A stretch of 64,000 nucleotides of DNA from Denticeps clupeoides (lineage: Eukaryota; Chordata; Actinopteri; Clupeiformes; Denticipitidae): positions 1 to 64,000 of the forward strand of contig NW_021630105.1 of the NCBI RefSeq assembly GCF_900700375.1, in the 5' to 3' direction. Under the pieces are notes generated by a model. That model did no database searches. It was not told the DNA's origin and saw nothing but the letters and a program-made list of their open reading frames with translations. The translations under genes and the position numbers were made by a program. Below, one piece after another: positions 21,109-37,700 of this stretch. Every line of letters begins with the position of its first letter. The first letter of the stretch is position 1.

Positions 21109-21341
21109 CTGTGTCAGTGGTGGCCTAGCGGTTAAGGAAGCAGCCCCGTAATCAGAAGGTTGCCAGTTCGAAACTGAGGTGCCACCGAGCAAAGCACCGT
21201 CCCCACACACTGCTCCCCAGGCGCCTGTCATGGTGCCCACTGCTCACTCAGGGTGATGGTTAAATACAGAGGACAAATTTCACTGTGTGCACCATGTGCT
21301 GTGCTGCTGTCTATCACAATGATAATCACTTCACTTTAATA
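21109..21341 (+). mobile_element. tRNA-derived SINE (family A), near full length
   Basis: Has tRNA-like A-box (gtggcctagcggttaagg) and B-box (gccagttcgaaact) elements. The body is gaggtgccaccgagcaaagc, and the tail runs to gataatcacttcacttta. Confidence 0.88.
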
Positions 21342-21835
21342 GATCTGTCAAAGGAAGAGACAAGAGAGGCTTCGTGGTGGATACAGGGTTTGTCAACATC
21401 ATGGTTTCAGAAGAGGAAATCTAAAGATCTGTGTGTCAGCTTTTCTTTGTTAATAAATCTGCAAAAATGTCAACAACTCTGTGTGTTTATTTCAATATGG
21501 GAGCTCCTGTGTACATTAATGAGGAAAAAATTAACCTCAATCATTTTACAAAATGGCTGCAAAATAACAATTTCCATACCCACTGAACGTACATAACAAA
21601 AATTCTGTGCTAGTCCTCAGCTGTTGCTTCTTCCAGTCCTCCACAGCTGCGAAGTTTGACCAGTGTCTATCCTCTCTGGTTGCTGCAGATGTACAGTAAT
21701 GGCCTTACTGCTCTTCCTGTCTGTTGTGGTTGTGGGAGTGGGCCGTGGTGCAGGAATGGGGGCTGCTGAGGTGGTGGTACGTTTCTCAGGAGGAGGCTGA
21801 GAAAGAGGCTGAAGAACTATAGCAGCTCCTCCTGG
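21342..21835. other. Intergenic; possible coding remnant on minus strand
   Basis: 21890-21617 on the minus strand stays open and is Pro/Thr-rich (SAAPIPAPRPTPTTTT), but no known family is recognised and no partner exons are seen. Probably chance or a remnant. Confidence 0.25.
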
Positions 21836-22071
21836 GTAAAGTGAAGTGATTGTCACATGTGATACACAGCAGCACAGCACACGGTGCACACAGTGAAATT
21901 TGTCCTCTGCATTTATACCATCACCCTGAGTGAGCAGTGGGCAGCCATGACAGGCGCCCGGGGAGCAGTGTGTGGGGACGGTGCTTTGCTCAGTGGATCG
22001 GGATTCGAACCGGCAACCTTCTGATCACGGTGCTGCTTCCTTAACCGCTAGGCCACTACTGCCTAGTGGCT
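21836..22071 (-). mobile_element. tRNA-derived SINE (family A), near full length
   Basis: Reverse copy from gtgaagtgattgtcacatgt to ccgctaggccactactgcc. Confidence 0.88.
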
Positions 22072-22689
22072 GGAGAACAGTTTACTTTCCCATGTCATCC
22101 CGGTCCAAATCATTTTATCGTTTGTCCTTTGGGACCTTTGGATTCCCATGAGTAATGTCTTCCAAGACAATCTCACCTTGCCGCTGGCAGGTATGTAGCT
22201 TCCTGTTGTAAAGCATGGAGCCTGAGGCTGTAATAAACCACATTACTTCCACTACCGGCCACAAAATTATAAATCAACCATAAACTTTATCACTAAACAA
22301 CCTGTAAAAGATTGGTATTTGCATTAAGAAGAAGAGAGATGGTCCTTCATCCCAAACCTTAACAGCAGATTCGTGTTGGGATTTGTTGTTAGGATCAAAC
22401 CTTTAAATCTGTGCATGGATTCCTGTTTGCATTTTAATCGCAATGTTTCTCCATGTACAGTAACAGAGTGTCCCGAGTTTGACTGCCTGGCCTGAACGTT
22501 TTTCTTCTCTCTAGTGTGGAAAGGAGTGAGGTGGAGTCTGCTGTGAAAGGGCGCAGTGTCCCCCGGTCCCGCTCGTACGTGTGAAGGAATATTTCCCGCT
22601 GGCACAGCAGGTCGGCGGGGGCTGCACTTTGGAACGTGAAGCAGAGCTGATAAAGTGGGACTGCGGGACCGGGACGCGTCTCGGCTGCG
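22072..22689. other. meltf upstream region
   Basis: Contains a short remnant of unknown origin (22075-22260) and a GC-rich stretch from 22550 leading into the first exon. No TATA box is evident; the promoter is inferred only by position. Confidence 0.4.
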
Positions 22690-27562
<4,873 letters not shown>

Positions 27563-27650
27563 ACCCACCATGGACTTACCTATACATCATCTCTTCCTTC
27601 TGCCACCGTTCAGTACTTCAACTGATGAGATGAAAGGTTGATTCCTTCTA

Positions 27651-27957
27651 ATGTACAATTCAATGTACCTTCAAATGTTTAGGGTTATTTAGAAATGTCA
27701 TAGTAAATGATTTTGAATGCAATCAGTGTCACGGTTTTCTAAAAATGAATCAGCTGACAGATGTTGCATTAGTTACAGCATTGTTCCATCAGAACTGCAG
27801 TTCTACTATATGTATGCAGATTTTCCATCATTAACAGACATTTCCAGAGTCACGTACAACATGAACAATGTCTGGACTCAAGTTTTCATCAATTCCATCC
27901 AAATTGAAGATGTTTCTGAATGACCCTAAACTTCTGAATTGTAGTGTAGATTACTGG
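27651..27957. mobile_element. Mariner-type MITE downstream of meltf
   Basis: The ends are imperfect inverted repeats: left caaatgtttagggttattta, right tgaatgaccctaaacttctg. They match the familiar fish Tc1/mariner terminal repeat. No coding capacity. It probably lies in the meltf 3' UTR or just after it. Confidence 0.65.
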
Positions 27958-27959
27958 AA

Positions 27960-29270
27960 CACACACACACAACACTGTATTTGATCAAAACTTGCACTAT
28001 GTTATCCAAACCATTTAATTGGTTACTCTGATCATAACTGCATTTTTTTATTCATGTACCGTATCAGTGCATATGGGTTTCTGGTTACATGGTTACTTTG
28101 GATATATGCACTAGTGTTGTTTTACTGTAATGAGACTGACAGGTCACAGTCGTCATTCTCACACAATCGTTTAAATTATGTGATGCATTTCATGTTATTG
28201 CATTTAAAATATTCTGTTTTGCTGGTGTGTTGGGGTTGAGTCTAAACTGCTGAATCAAGTTGCCTTACAGATTTTGCAAAAATAGCCGTAATAAGATTAT
28301 ATTGAAAGATTGTATTTTTCTTAAGATGGTCAGAAACCATTTCAGTGAGTATGTTCTACCACTCCTTTCTGGCTTTGTAACATTTAATATTTCACTTTTA
28401 TAGTTTCTTAACTGAAATTAAAATATGTAACTAATATTTAGTTGCCAGGCCAGAGAGTCTGCTCAAGTATTACTACATACTCTACACTTGTCTGCCTGTA
28501 ACTGTTTGCATTTGTTTTAATAAATGAGCATTTTATTGTCACCATTAATTAAAGTTTTAATCAAATTGATTTCATTAATTAAATCAAAACTGTATGTTTT
28601 TCAATTATTTATCATTGTACTCCATATACTGTATCTGCTGTAAAACTGTGGCATTGTGTAATTAATAATCTTCTCATTTAGCATAAAATTATTAGATTTA
28701 TAATTAATTAACTGCATTTTTAATTGGCCGTCCAGAATGTTTCAGAGTTCGGAGCATAAACCTTGCAGAATGGAAGCAAAAAAGAATGTTGCACAAGAGC
28801 AGATGATTTTATCTCCAATTTGTCATTCTCACAGAGCAACAATAAAAGAGACCTTTGCTATTTTCACTGATAATATGTAGCACAGGCTGTTTCATTTTCA
28901 ATGAGCTTCCACTCTCACACAAATCTTTCGCCATTTTAACAGTAGAAATCGTACGATTTTATAAAAGTGCTCTAAATGCATGAAGATAGAATCATACAGT
29001 GCTTAATGATCAAATATAATGATCAAGAATGCATATGGCCACACTTAACGTTTAACTGAGTAAAAAGAGGGAATTATTAATTATATAAAATGTATGTGTG
29101 GTTTTTTTTTTGTAAAAAGCACCTTCTGTGGACGGCACACGCTGGCGTACTTTAACAGCCGCGCCTTGCAGAAGCTCAACAGGCGGCCAGTCTGTCTGTC
29201 TGACCTTCTGCAGCCACTAAGGTGCCATTGAAAAATTTGGCCTGCTGATCCCTACTCTCTCACAGTGGCC
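27960..29270. other. AT-rich meltf 3' UTR / intergenic
   Basis: No open frame or RNA gene is supported. Contains the two polyadenylation hexamers noted above. Confidence 0.5.
28519..28524 (+). promoter_or_regulatory. Candidate meltf polyadenylation signal
   Basis: An aataaa hexamer about 960 bp after the stop codon. A second aataaa lies at 28841. Which is used cannot be told from sequence alone. Confidence 0.3.
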
Positions 29271-29274
29271 TTAT

Positions 29275-29468
29275 TGGTGGTAGTAGCCTGGTGGGTAACA
29301 CACTCGCCTATGGACCAGAAGTCCCAGGTTCAAACCCCACTTACTACCATCGTGTCCCTGAGCAGGACACTTAACCCTGAGTGTCTCCAGGGGGGGGACT
29401 GTCCCTGTAACTACTGACTGTAAGTCGCTCTGGATAAGGGTGCCTGGTAAATGCTGTAAATGTAAATG
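29275..29468 (+). mobile_element. tRNA-derived SINE (family B), full length
   Basis: A-box-like gtagtagcctggtgggtaac, B-box ggttcaaacccc, and V-SINE-like tail taagtcgctctggataaggg ending in aaatgtaaatg. Confidence 0.88.
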
Positions 29469-29607
29469 ATCGTCATTGTGAAACACTGCAGCACAGCACA
29501 CAGTGTCACGGTGAAACGTGTCCTCTGTATTTAACCATCACCCTTGGTGACAGCGGGACAGTGGGGAGCAGTGTGTGGGGACGGGACCTCAGTGAGAATG
29601 TCCTTGT
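29469..29607 (-). mobile_element. tRNA-derived SINE (family A) fragment
   Basis: Directly abuts the family B copy. Contains gtgaaacgtgtcctctgtat and ggagcagtgtgtggggacgg; the tRNA-like end is missing. Confidence 0.78.
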
Positions 29608-29778
29608 CGTCGTAGCGGGTAAGACGTGGCGTGCAGCTGTGATTCCAGGCCGGTAGGGGGCGCCGCCGCGCGTCTTCGCGTCAACTCGCGGCCGCTGATA
29701 AATGCAACGAGGAAGAGCACCCGGTGGCTGCATGTCCACTTCATTTTCTTTTATTTCGATTCTTTTCGGCGCAGTAAA

Positions 29779-30707
29779 ATGTCAGCCAAACTCAGCGCCC
29801 TGTTTAGCGACTCTTATATCGACGTAAGTCAGTACCGAGACCAGCATTTTAAGGTACGTGCTCGTGTCGACTCATGCTAGTTAACTCGTGTTTTTAGCCA
29901 GTTATCTGTCTGCTGCTCCACGCTTCCAGTGTCATTTCTGCAGTACATTCGCTGCAGAAACTCGGTTCTGTGCTTCTATTAAGTCATTTGCATCGTTTCA
30001 GGGCAACAGGGTTGATCAGGAGAAGCTGCTGAAGCAGAGCTGCACCCTGTACGTGGGGAACCTGTCCTTCTACACGACAGAGGAGCAGGTCTACGAGCTC
30101 TTCTCCAAGAGTGGCGACGTCAAAAGGATCGTTATTGGCCTGGACAAAGTGAAGAAGACGGCATGTGGCTTCTGTTTTGTGGAGTATCCTTTCCTTCATT
30201 GCGTAATAATACATTTTATTAATAGGCACCTTTCTGGCACCCAAGGACACTACAATAGAACAGTACAACATACAGCAAAACCATAACAAAAGACAAGATT
30301 ATAAGGCATAATAACACAAGCTGAAAGTGTGTATAATATCGAACAATTAGACAGTGAACTGTATTCTTTTGAAGTTTCTTAGCGGTGCTGTAAGATACTA
30401 CACGCGTGTAGATGCTGAGAATGCCATGAGGTTTATAAATGGCACGCGCCTGGATGACCGCATCATCAGGACCGACTGGGACGCTGGCTTCAAAGAGGGC
30501 CGACAGTACGGCCGGGGCAAGTCTGGTGGTCAGGTGAGTCGACGTCCACTCGTGCCTCAGTCTGGCTCGTTTGATCGCTCACTCGTGAGAATTCTGCTTC
30601 TTCCTCAGGTCCGAGATGAATATAGACAAGATTATGATCCTGCCCGAGGTGGATATGGAAAGTTAACTCAGCTGCAAAGGACATCTGATGGCCCTCGAAC
30701 ATTTTAA
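29779..30707 (+). CDS. ncbp2: Nuclear cap-binding protein subunit 2 (CBP20)
   Basis: Four exons, phases closing to a 164-aa protein (human 156): 29779-29853, 30002-30183, 30395-30533, 30609-30707. CBP20 binds the m7G cap with NCBP1 in the nucleus and supports splicing, 3' processing and export. One RRM is visible with RNP2 (LYVGNLSF) and RNP1 (GFCFVEY). The cap-stacking tyrosines fall at Y19 and Y42, and the family tail [17 protein letters not shown] plus [10 protein letters not shown] is intact. Exon 1 encodes the N-terminal [16 protein letters not shown]. The C-terminus has extra residues after GGYGKL. Intron 2 has U12-type signals. The gene follows meltf, as in human 3q29. Confidence 0.98.
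30184..30394 (+). other. U12-type (minor spliceosome) intron 2 of ncbp2
   Basis: The donor is gtatcctttcc, an exact fit to the U12 5' consensus (RTATCCTTT). The acceptor ends gtaag, preceded by tttcttag, a weak match to the U12 branch consensus (TTCCTTRAC), about 12 bases upstream, the usual short spacing. Splicing here restores E-Y-Y in phase 2, matching the human protein. Confidence 0.8.
30200..30300 (-). repeat. Teleost interspersed repeat tail in ncbp2 intron 2
   Basis: tacattttattaataggcac, ctttctggcacccaaggaca and an A-rich end resemble a common teleost repeat (probable LINE 3' tail). It lies wholly inside the U12-type intron. Confidence 0.5.
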
Positions 30708-30887
30708 TTTGGCATCTTGGCTGTTTGTCTCTCTCTCTTCCCTGTTCATTTCTGTTTAATTGAACGGCTTCTGTTGTTAAGGAGGCTTGTTTCCGATTCT
30801 TAGCCTTGGTTCTATTGCCTCTCAGGGGACGAGGTGTCGAGGATTAGGATATTATAGATTGTTTGGGGGGGGGCGTGCTTTTTGTTA

Positions 30888-30893
30888 AATAAA
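30888..30893 (+). promoter_or_regulatory. ncbp2 polyadenylation signal
   Basis: aataaa 181 bp after the stop codon, followed by T-rich sequence. Confidence 0.7.
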
Positions 30894-30899
30894 CTTTTT

Positions 30900-31355
30900 A
30901 AATATGATTATGCCTGTATATTTTTGTTCTCCACAGAATAGTTGCAATCATTGGTGCATTAAGAATTTTTATTCATTTGTTTTTTAAAATCTACTGATGG
31001 TGAAAGTCTTTCGGAAGGTTAATTACCGTAAATGACTGCGGTAGGTGTTGCTGTATTATTCATCGAGAGTCCGGTGTCTGGCACTTCCAGCCTCTCCGAC
31101 GCGACACGATGTTCAGCCATGCAACGCTGACCTTTACAAGACGCGTCATATTACATAATAAGCACAGAACCGTTTCATGTGTTATTCAAGTAAAAATACA
31201 CCTGTACATTAAAACTGCACCATATAGGGAATTTTTATCCGAACTTGTTCATTTTCCAGACACCGCATATAAATAAAAAAGGTGAGTAGTTACTTTTACT
31301 CCAAAGCTTCTAATTCAAACCAGTTGGTTTGGGCGCATGTGGTGCTGCAGTAGTC
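30900..31355. other. ncbp2-ankmy1 intergenic, no gene seen
   Basis: Short AT-rich spacer. No open frame with family resemblance and no RNA gene. Confidence 0.5.
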
Positions 31356-31535
31356 GTTTTTGTCATTGTGAGACCGTCACCCTTGGTGAGCAGTGGGCAC
31401 CATGACAGGCGCCCGGGGAGCAGTGTGTGGGGACGGGACCTTCATGAAGGGGACCTCGGTGGCACCTTGGCGGATCGGGGTTCGAACCGCCAACCTTCTG
31501 AGTACGGGGCCACTTCCTTACCCAGCAGCGCATGT
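31356..31535 (-). mobile_element. tRNA-derived SINE (family A) upstream of ankmy1
   Basis: gtcattgtgagaccgtcacc, ggcgcccggggagcagtgtg, ttcgaaccgccaaccttctg; the terminal A-box part is degraded. It sits about 190 bp before the start codon, so it may bound the promoter. Confidence 0.82.
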
Positions 31536-31638
31536 TACCGCAGGTTTTTACCGTGATGGTACTGGTGAAATAGCCTGAAATGACGGGGTTACGTGCCTCG
31601 GGTCCCCGACGGTTGGTGGCAGCGCGTCGCGTCGCGTC

Positions 31639-31651
31639 GTTGCCAGGCGAC
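31639..31651 (+). promoter_or_regulatory. Candidate RFX X-box upstream of ankmy1
   Basis: gttgccaggcgac fits the X-box GTNRCC-N-RGYAAC with one mismatch in the second half, 76 bp before the ankmy1 ATG in a GC-rich stretch. X-boxes drive ciliary genes through RFX factors. Function is inferred. Confidence 0.45.
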
Positions 31652-31726
31652 GGGCTGAAACGTCACGGCTGCTTCACCGCCGGTCGCCGCGTCGTTTTCT
31701 CGGTTCGTGTCGCGGTGAACGTCACG

Positions 31727-34700
31727 ATGGCGGTCCGGACCGGGCTGCAGGAGTGGCCCGACGGGTCCAGGTTCGAGGGACAGTTCGTGGACGGGATGAA
31801 GCAGGGAGCGGGACTGTATGTCTGGCCCAGCGGAGAGGTGAATATGAGATCAAACTCGAAATATCGTTTATAAAATCGTGTTATTGTCCTGAGAAATTTT
31901 CTCTCTACTCTGCAGAACACTTTACAGTGACAGATACGTTTTTCTATCAAATTAGTTTTATGTTATTTAATTGTTTGAAAGGTCTTTAATGTATGCCTTG
32001 TTTAAGATGCTTTCTTGTCCCCACTGGCAGTCTTATGAAGGCTCCTTCTACAAAGACTATCGCCATGGAAACGGGATCTACTCCTGGCCCGATGGCTCCA
32101 GGTTCACTGGGAAGTTCTACCTGAACCGCAAAGAGAGCTATGGAGTCCAGCTGTGTGCTGACGGCACCGTCTTCAAGGTAAACCTGTCAGGCACCAGAGC
32201 ATCTCCATAGTCTTACTGGTACTGTACCTGGTCTGATCCCATGGAAGGGCTACTCTACTCTCTAGTAGAAGTGTTGAAAACCTGGACCATGAAGCTGCAG
32301 TGGACAATGACATGGTCTAATAAATGACATTTTTATTTCAGATTACACCAATGGTGGCCATAAAAGATAAATTTGTCTTGCATCAGTTGTTCAGGAACAT
32401 GTCAAAGAGTTCATGGTGTTGACTTGGCTTCCAGATTCCCCAGATCTCAATCTGATCAACAATCTGTGGGATATTCTGAAAAAAAAAACCTGCTGCTAAA
32501 TTCTCAATTCTTGATTTAACATTTTTAATTGGCTTGTGACTACTTTCTTCAGGGTCTGTATCATGCAGATGAGCATTTTGGTCCAGGAGTGGTCACATAC
32601 CCAGATGGACGTCAGGACGTGGGCTTCTGGCACCGCCAACACTTGATTCAACTGTGCTCCTGTCTTGAGGGTGGCTTTACCATCACAGCCTTCCCTGAGT
32701 ATTCCCTGACCAATGAGAATGGTCCTCACGAGAAGTTATTAGGAGCATCACATTCTTCTCTCCCGACCCCGTACCAGGACGTTGTGCCAGACGAGAGCTT
32801 CGTTTTGCCTGTGGGTATTCAGCGCTACTCCACTGACTCTGATCACCTCCCCTTGCCCCAGGGCATGAGGCAGGACCTGGACCGGCACTTTTTTAGGGTT
32901 CAGAGTCTGGATGCTCACCCAGAGCTGGAAGACTTCAGAGACTGGCCCCTCCAGGAGCGCATGCAGGCCCACATCCTCAGACACAGGTCAGGGAATGTAA
33001 AACCAGCTGTTTTCCTGGACAAATAACTTACCAGATCTGCTCAAGAGTCATAACAGGTCTTGTCCCCTCCTTTAGATTCGAGGCTGATGGTCTGGACTGG
33101 GACGTGGCAGCAGTGTTGTCCAAGAGCAGGGAGGGCTTTGGTCCAAAGGGTCCACTAGAGACGATGTCTGAGCAGCTCATCCGAGAAGCCTCTCTTGGCA
33201 ATGCCCGCAGCGTGTGGCGTTTCTTATGTGATGGGAATGTCCACCCCAATGTCGGTGATGCTCTTGGCCATACGGCACTCATGGCAGCTGTGGTGAGATT
33301 TCAGCACACTGGTCCATGCTAGTCTACGTAGTAGATTATTTCCAGCTAGCGATAATCGTATGGGTCCCAATGTCCTCGACAGGTCAACTGCCACAGTGAT
33401 GTCATCCACCTGCTCCTGGACAGAGGTGCTGATGTGAACAAGCCCAACAGTGAGGGCATGACCCCCCTGGCCATCTGTAGCGTCCTCCATTACCCCTTCC
33501 AGTCTCTCTGTGTGACTGTGGCTGAGAAGAAGACTCAGAAAGTGATTTTTAAATATATGATATATTCATGTGAAGTGTGAAAGTGAAGTGATTGTCACAT
33601 GTGATGCACAGCACACAGTGCACACAGCGCCTGTGTTGTACATGTGATCAGACCGTGGTGGGTCAGTGGTTAAGGAGGCGGACCCGTAATCAGAAGGTTG
33701 CCAGTTCGAATCCTAATCTGCCACGGTGCCAATGAGGTGCCACTGAGCAAAGTACTGTCCCCCGGGCGCCTGTAATGGCTGCTCACTGCTCACCAAGGGT
33801 GATGGTTGAAAGCAGAGGACATGTTTTGTTGTGTGCATCGTGTGCTGTGCTGCAGTGTTTCAAAATGACAATCACTTCACTTTCGTTAGGACGTCCCACA
33901 CTTTTCTCTGTAATAGTTTTAAATAACATAGCAAACTTTTGTCTTCAGAATTAATTACATAGAATAATACTTTCTGGTCATCTAGACTGGAGACATTAGA
34001 CATGAGATACAACGCAATAAATCGCATTGTACACAGCGATTTTACTGATTGTTACTTACATCTGTGAATTTCTCAGTCATCCAGGTTATGTTGATCTCAC
34101 AATCATCCAGATTATTTCACTGGCAACTGGACTTGTTCTGGATGCCTGATAACGTTTCAGCCTTCCATTCCAGAGGACTTTCTGAAATCTGACTGACTGG
34201 TCGGTGAAGCAGGTTTTTAAACCCTGTGGAATCCTGAAGGTGGACACCTGTGGGTTGTCCTTCTCCCTGGCTTTCATGTATGTTTATGAGACTACCTGAG
34301 CCAGAGTGTGAACGACTTTGAAACCATCTGGGTACAGCTTAATGAGGGTCATGCAATCTTGCTGCTTCTGTCACGCCTCGTTTGAAACAATCAGCGTCCA
34401 AAATTCTAACTTCACTCTCTTCAAACGAGTGGCCTTTGTTTTTTACCGATGTTTTAACCAATATTTCCCTCCAGAAACTCCACTCACCACTGAAGAGTCC
34501 CCAGATTGACAATGACATAAACGTGAGTGACAGCTCAGGTGATAAAAGACCTGAAAATGGGAATGAACATGGCAGCCCAGAAGAAGTTTCTCCTGATGAG
34601 GTGCTGATACATAGTGAGGAAAATGAATCAGCGGATCAAAAAGATGCAGCAGGAGAGGACATTCAACACCAAATCAGCCAGGACACTGAGGCGGGTCGAG

Positions 34701-37700
34701 ATGAATCAACCAGAGTAGACAGTCTACTGGAAACTCAAGACATTAATCTGGAATCCACAAGTGATGTAGAACCAGAGTCCCCATGGTGTGACGAGTACAG
34801 TGAGAGCTTGGAAAACATCTCGATCGAGGATAAAAGTGAGGAAGACCTAAACCAGACGCTGGTTAGCTTCCACATTCAGGTGACAGAAGACGTGGCTCAG
34901 AAGATGACTGAAACTCTGTGTCAGCCTGGTCTGGTGCAACCGGTCCACGTGGAGGAGATGATCCACAAAATTTCCCCCATGAAGAGTGTGTAAGCATGTG
35001 GTAACAGGTTTTAGTAGAAGTAGTACAAGTTTTTCATGTTCTTGTTCTTATATTCGGCGCCTGTGTTGGTTGGCCGACAGGCGTTGTACACGCTGGGCCA
35101 TCATCACTCTTCTGCTCAAAAGAGGTGCTGACCCAAATGCATGTCTGGTGCCCATGCCCGTACTCTTCCTGGCCATCAAGGCGGGGCACGTGGAGGCCGT
35201 CCGTCGGCTGTTGGACTGCGGAGCTCGTGCTGACCTTCCCCTGCCGCCTGAGGTGACTCCTGCTGTTCAGCAGCTGATCAACCCTGAAGACCACACTCAG
35301 GTTTATTACTCCTTGTCCTTCTGGTTTCACAGCAAAACGGCCTGTACCCTCTCCACGTTGCTGCTGGCTTGTGTGGAGATGCAGCACCAAAGATCACGGA
35401 GCTGCTCCTTCATGCATTAGCCAACCCTGATGCACAAGCAGGGGATGCTCATGAGATCTTTGAGCCGGATAAGGTGATACGGTGTGGGGGATGGGAAGAT
35501 TTCTGTTTCTGCATTCGAATGCATTCAAATAATTCATGCGTTATGCATTTCTCAGATCCTCTCCCAGAACACAGATTCATTTTCTCAATTGAACATGCTC
35601 CCACAACCTGCTCCGCCCGAAGGAGGAAGGACCGCACTGCATATAGCCTGCCAGAGGCAGGACGACCACGCGGTAGGGTTCATTCTTCTCAGAATTTAGC
35701 CGCCTGCTCGTGTTTTACATGCATAATTCCAAGATTGAATATGAATCGGGTAGATTTATTTGGTATTGCAGAATGTGAGGGACGTGGTGTCCCTGTTGCT
35801 GTCACACAAAGCAAGGACTGATCTCTTATGGAGTGGCCACTCCCCCCTCTCTCTTGCTATTGCTAATGGCAACGAACTGGTGAGCTTCCATGTATTGATA
35901 AAGCGATTAGGAAGTGAAAGTGGTAATAATGTTCATCTTGATATGTATGGATGTTCTGTAAACGAATGAATGATCTCCTACAAGCCAAAGTCTACAGATG
36001 GAGAACAATATTGTATTGCTGCTCAGAATGTCATTGTTCCATGAAAAGGTGGAAATTCTGCTTAAGATCACTTCATATTTGATCAACGTAACACAGTTGT
36101 TTCGTAAAAAAAATTCCTTGCTGCTCAGTTCAACAATGGTTTGGTTTTCCCTGGTTTCTGTTGGTGCCTAAGACTTTTGCACTTTCCATTTACTCCTGGT
36201 TTGCTGCAAACTCAGGCTGTGGATGTGTTGTTAAGGGGTGGAGCTGACCCCAACCTCGTCCTCTCCCATCGGGTGGGTTCCGCCCTCTGTGCCAATGCCA
36301 ACATCACCTATGAAGCCACATGCCACCCAAGCAAAAGAGCCGGCATGGTAACCAGAGCAACAAGCAGCCACACCTTGACCGGTCCTTCATTCCTGCTCCT
36401 TTCTCATTCTCACTGCTTTCACCACGTAGCTGCAGAAGCTGATCAGCGCTGGTGCCAACATTCTGGTGCCCGTATTGGTGAGCGAGGGGCGCAGGTGCAT
36501 TGTGGGCACGGCTGTAGACTATGCCCACTTTGCTTTCCAGCAGGTAGGCATGCCAAGCACAAAGCTCTGCTCAATTCGGGTTCTCAAACAAGGAGCCTGT
36601 CTACCTCTAAATCCGTCAATTATAAAATAAGAACCGAACTGCGCGTGGACGTAGACCTCCAGGTTCCTGTCCTGATTAAACTAGCATGTTGTGAAGATGA
36701 AATTTGCCTTGATGTGACTGTGAAACAGGACAAGCGCATCGCCCACACCCCGTATCATGCACTGAATCCCAGTGAGAGGGAGACGTTCATTGCCCGACGC
36801 CACCTGCTGAGCCTAATGGGAGGTTTCATGCGCCAGGCCGCCCTTACGATGGAGCGGCATCAGCTGGAGCAGGAGCGGGAGCAGGAGCAGGGCCTGGGCA
36901 CCAGCAGTCAGTAGGATTTCTTCTCTATCAGCCTGCGAAGCGCATGCGTCATGTGGTTTTTAATGTCCACGCATCTGTATGTGCAACAGGTGCGTGTCCT
37001 GGGCAGAAATTCGTGTTTACGGGTGCAGGGGCGAGGACGCCCCCGGCCAAAACAAGAGTTCCTGAGGACAGGGACGGCACTGCTGCATCTCAGCTGGAGC
37101 AGAGGTACGCGTACACACACACACACACACATACACGGACATTAAATGCACGCATCTAAAGCTCTAATATTAGATAAGATTTTTCTCCTCCCTGACTACT
37201 TCCAATCCTAAAAAATCATGACAGTAATATTACCATATTTAGGTGTGATACATTTAATAAATGTAAGATATTTCACAGTGAATCCACACCAGTAGATGGC
37301 AGCAGATTGCCTGAAATGTGGGATAATGATGTCATGTAATAAAGTACATATCAGTGTAGTTGTGAGTTATGCGAGTGTGTTTTTCTGCTTAAGGAAGCCA
37401 CTGTTTAAGTACTGTTATCAGTGCGGCCGGTCAGCACTGGTGGTCCTAGTGCCCTGTACTCGCTGCCGACACGTCTTCTACTGCAGCAGTAACTGCAAGA
37501 TGAAGGCCTGGGACGAGTGCCACAAGGACGAGTGTGTGCGTGTCCCAGGTGTGCACCTCTCTCTACCACACAAACAATTACTTGATATCCCTATAAAATG
37601 CCAGCTGTAGTAATATCATTTTTATTCATTTTATTTTAAATGACAACACACACTTCCATTTGTCACGTCTGTACTTACAACCAAAGACAAGAATTTAGAA

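Noticed and set aside
21109-21180. tRNA-like A and B boxes suggesting a tRNA gene
   Set aside because: No cloverleaf forms, and the sequence continues as the SINE body repeated elsewhere in the window.
21617-21889. Pro/Thr-rich minus-strand frame upstream of meltf
   Set aside because: Low complexity and without partner exons; kept only as a possible remnant.
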